Below are positions 6,260 through 7,501 of a DNA stretch of 7,501 nucleotides, piece after piece. The translations under genes were made by a program, and so were the position numbers. The stretch's first letter is position 1. The number at the start of each line of letters is the position of its first letter. The notes beneath the pieces were generated by a model, which worked only from the letters and a program-made list of their open reading frames with translations, was not told where the DNA came from and did not search any database. The stretch covers positions 1 to 7,501 of the forward strand of contig SXZN01000136.1 in the NCBI GenBank assembly GCA_005787865.1. Reading direction: 5' to 3'. The DNA comes from Opitutaceae bacterium. GTDB lineage: Bacteria > Verrucomicrobiota > Verrucomicrobiia > Opitutales > Opitutaceae.

Positions 6260-7288
6260 GTGAGCGACTTGCGGCCAGAGGGCAGCGGTACGATCAGCGA
6301 GAATAGCCTGACATTGGGCGACCTCAGCCTCGCGTTGAGCTAGATTTTCCTCAGCTATCACCGCGAGGTCATCCAGATTATAAAGAAAAACATTCGCTAA
6401 TTCCGCGGTCGCGGGATCGACATCCCGCGGTAGCGCGAGATCGATCAGGAAGAGCGGGCGCGCGGGGCGCCGTTTCATGCCAGTCTCAATTAGCTCCCGC
6501 GTGAGCATAAAATCTGGGGAGGAGGTGGAGCTCGCGATAATGTCGGCTTCGGCGATGGCCGTGGGAAGATCCGCTAAGCTTAAAGCCCAGCCTCCCGCGT
6601 GGGCGGCGGCCTCTTCGGCTTTAGCGAGGGTGCGACTGGCCACGGTGATCGCGGTGGCGCCGCGACTCTGAAAAGCTTGCACGGTCTTGAGGCCGATGTC
6701 GCCGGCGCCTACGACCAAGATTTTTGTCTGGGCGAGTTCGCCAAAGATGCGGCCGGCCAAATCGACGGCCACGGTCGCAATGCTAATTTGACCGGCGCCG
6801 ATACCGGTGTTGGTCCGGATGTGTTTAGCTGCTTGGAAGGTTTTTTGGAAAACACGATTGAGCACGGGTCCAGTCCAATGCTGCGCGAGCGCTGTATCGT
6901 AGGCCTGCTTAACTTGGCCGAGAATTTCGGTTTCCCCCAAAATTTGGGAATCGAGGCCAGCGGCGACGGCGAATAAATGGCCGATGGCCGCCTGGTTTTG
7001 GCGCAAGGTAACCGCCGAATCTAATTCGGCTGGGGTGCAGCCGGTCACGGCGCCCAAGGCGGCGTGCAGAGCGGGGAAAGCATCGGACGTGGAGACGACG
7101 CCGTAGAGTTCGACACGGTTGCACGTGTTCACGAAGGCAAATTCGCTCACCTCGGCGATCTGACCAAGGCGGGTGCCCAGTGCGTTCGCGCGCGCGGCAT
7201 CCAGGGCCAGTTTTTCGCGCACCGCCAGTGGGGCGGTGTGGTGGCTGGCGCCGAGTTGAAAAAGAATAGCGGGATGTGCGGCCATCAT
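6233..7288 (-). CDS. hemA: Glutamyl-tRNA reductase HemA, short C-terminus
   Basis: NADPH-dependent reduction of glutamyl-tRNA(Glu) to glutamate-1-semialdehyde, the committed step of C5 tetrapyrrole and heme synthesis, in the cytoplasm. The catalytic domain shows LGASHHTAPLAVREKL (12-27) and NTCNRVELY (54-62) with nucleophile C56. GLDSQILGETEILGQVK follows at 111-127 and HIRTNTGIGAGQISIA at 156-171. The NADPH domain has VVGAGDIG (192-199), ASRT (217-220) and LIDLALPRDVDP (281-292), followed by ANVFLYNLDDL. The protein stops at 351 residues, whereas typical HemA proteins run to roughly 420, so most of the C-terminal helical dimerisation domain is absent. Downstream sequence is lpxB on the other strand, so there is no lost continuation. 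The start has two adjacent ATG codons (7288 and 7285); the first directly follows the TGA of the upstream gene, so translation is probably coupled. No Shine-Dalgarno sequence is seen. Confidence 0.94.
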   Translation of the reverse strand: MMAAHPAILFQLGASHHTAPLAVREKLALDAARANALGTRLGQIAEVSEFAFVNTCNRVELYGVVSTSDAFPALHAALGAVTGCTPAELDSAVTLRQNQAAIGHLFAVAAGLDSQILGETEILGQVKQAYDTALAQHWTGPVLNRVFQKTFQAAKHIRTNTGIGAGQISIATVAVDLAGRIFGELAQTKILVVGAGDIGLKTVQAFQSRGATAITVASRTLAKAEEAAAHAGGWALSLADLPTAIAEADIIASSTSSPDFMLTRELIETGMKRRPARPLFLIDLALPRDVDPATAELANVFLYNLDDLAVIAEENLAQREAEVAQCQAILADRTAALWPQVAHSLNAPQAS

Positions 7289-7501
7289 TCAACGAGGCGT
7301 CAGGATGACGGGCTGGTAGCCGTGACGATCGGCGTTGACGGGCCCCAGCGAGAGGAGGGCCAGGCCAAATAAAATGAGGCACACCCAAGCGAAACGAACG
7401 GAGACCAGTCGACCGCGCCAGCGAAGGAGCAAGACTGTCAGGTAAGCCAGCCACACGCCCACCGTGACCATGAGTTTGGGGAGGTGCACCGATTCAATAT
7501 T
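7289..7501 (-). CDS. CcsA/HemX-like cytochrome c assembly membrane protein, 3' part
   Basis: Only the last 70 residues are visible; the frame is open to the right edge, so the GTG at 7489 is internal, not the start. Two membrane segments are clear, about residues 10-26 and 35-52, separated by a basic RWRGR loop (27-31), and the tail contains GPVNADRHGY. The arrangement resembles the C-terminus of the CcsA/CcmC/HemX family (inner-membrane heme handling or cytochrome c assembly), where a WRGR loop between the last two helices and a following VN...H segment are common. The neighbour supports this: its stop codon directly abuts the hemA start, and HemX-like genes are often paired with hemA. The catalytic WWD motif, if present, would be outside the window, so the assignment rests on a short tail plus context. 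Confidence 0.65.
   Translation of the reverse strand, partial: NIESVHLPKLMVTVGVWLAYLTVLLLRWRGRLVSVRFAWVCLILFGLALLSLGPVNADRHGYQPVILTPR

Noticed and set aside
6410..6429. Perfect 8-bp hairpin CGCGGGAT-CGAC-ATCCCGCG
   Set aside because: It lies inside hemA over the conserved PRDVDPA codons and is explained by the coding sequence (CGG GAT GTC GAT CCC GCG). There is no T-run and it is mid-gene, so I do not call it a terminator.
6909..7454. 181-codon minus-strand open frame across hemA and the upstream gene
   Set aside because: It is Arg/Pro-rich and overlaps two well-supported genes in another frame; a typical shadow frame.

Overview
The window reads as ordinary chromosomal DNA of a Gram-negative bacterium, moderately GC-rich (high 50s percent by eye). 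The lipid A gene, periplasmic enzymes with signal peptides and the gene neighbourhood fit the PVC group. The closest match I can suggest is Verrucomicrobia, perhaps Opitutaceae. This is inferred from protein character and gene order; there is no rRNA or tRNA to settle it. I see no mobile element, CRISPR array, RNA gene or phage gene.

Layout. Bases 1-378 (+) hold the 3' end of a small envelope protein with a glycine zipper and WxxGxW repeats. Converging on it is a minus-strand pair: a PQQ-type sugar dehydrogenase (3868-2642) followed after 73 bp by a peptidyl-dipeptidase Dcp (2568-412), both predicted to be exported. A divergent intergenic region of about 220 bp (3869-4088) carries an 8-bp inverted repeat. 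Next is a plus-strand pair, a Gfo/Idh/MocA oxidoreductase (4089-5075) and lpxB (5072-6259), joined by a 4-base ATGA overlap. The end of lpxB overlaps by 27 bp the convergent end of hemA (7288-6233). HemA directly abuts an upstream CcsA/HemX-like membrane protein gene that runs off the right edge (7501-7289).

How the genes work together. The plus-strand pair probably serves lipid A synthesis: LpxB makes the disaccharide, and the oxidoreductase beside it may act on the UDP-sugar precursor. The right-hand minus-strand pair links heme synthesis (HemA, first committed step of the C5 pathway) to a heme-handling or cytochrome c assembly membrane protein. The left-hand minus-strand pair looks like periplasmic nutrient processing (peptides and sugars).

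I found no clearly new multi-gene system. The points most worth checking are a LpxB that departs from the proteobacterial enzyme at several conserved positions, a HemA lacking most of its C-terminal dimerisation domain, the oxidoreductase-lpxB pairing, and the absence of good Shine-Dalgarno sequences at all five visible gene starts.
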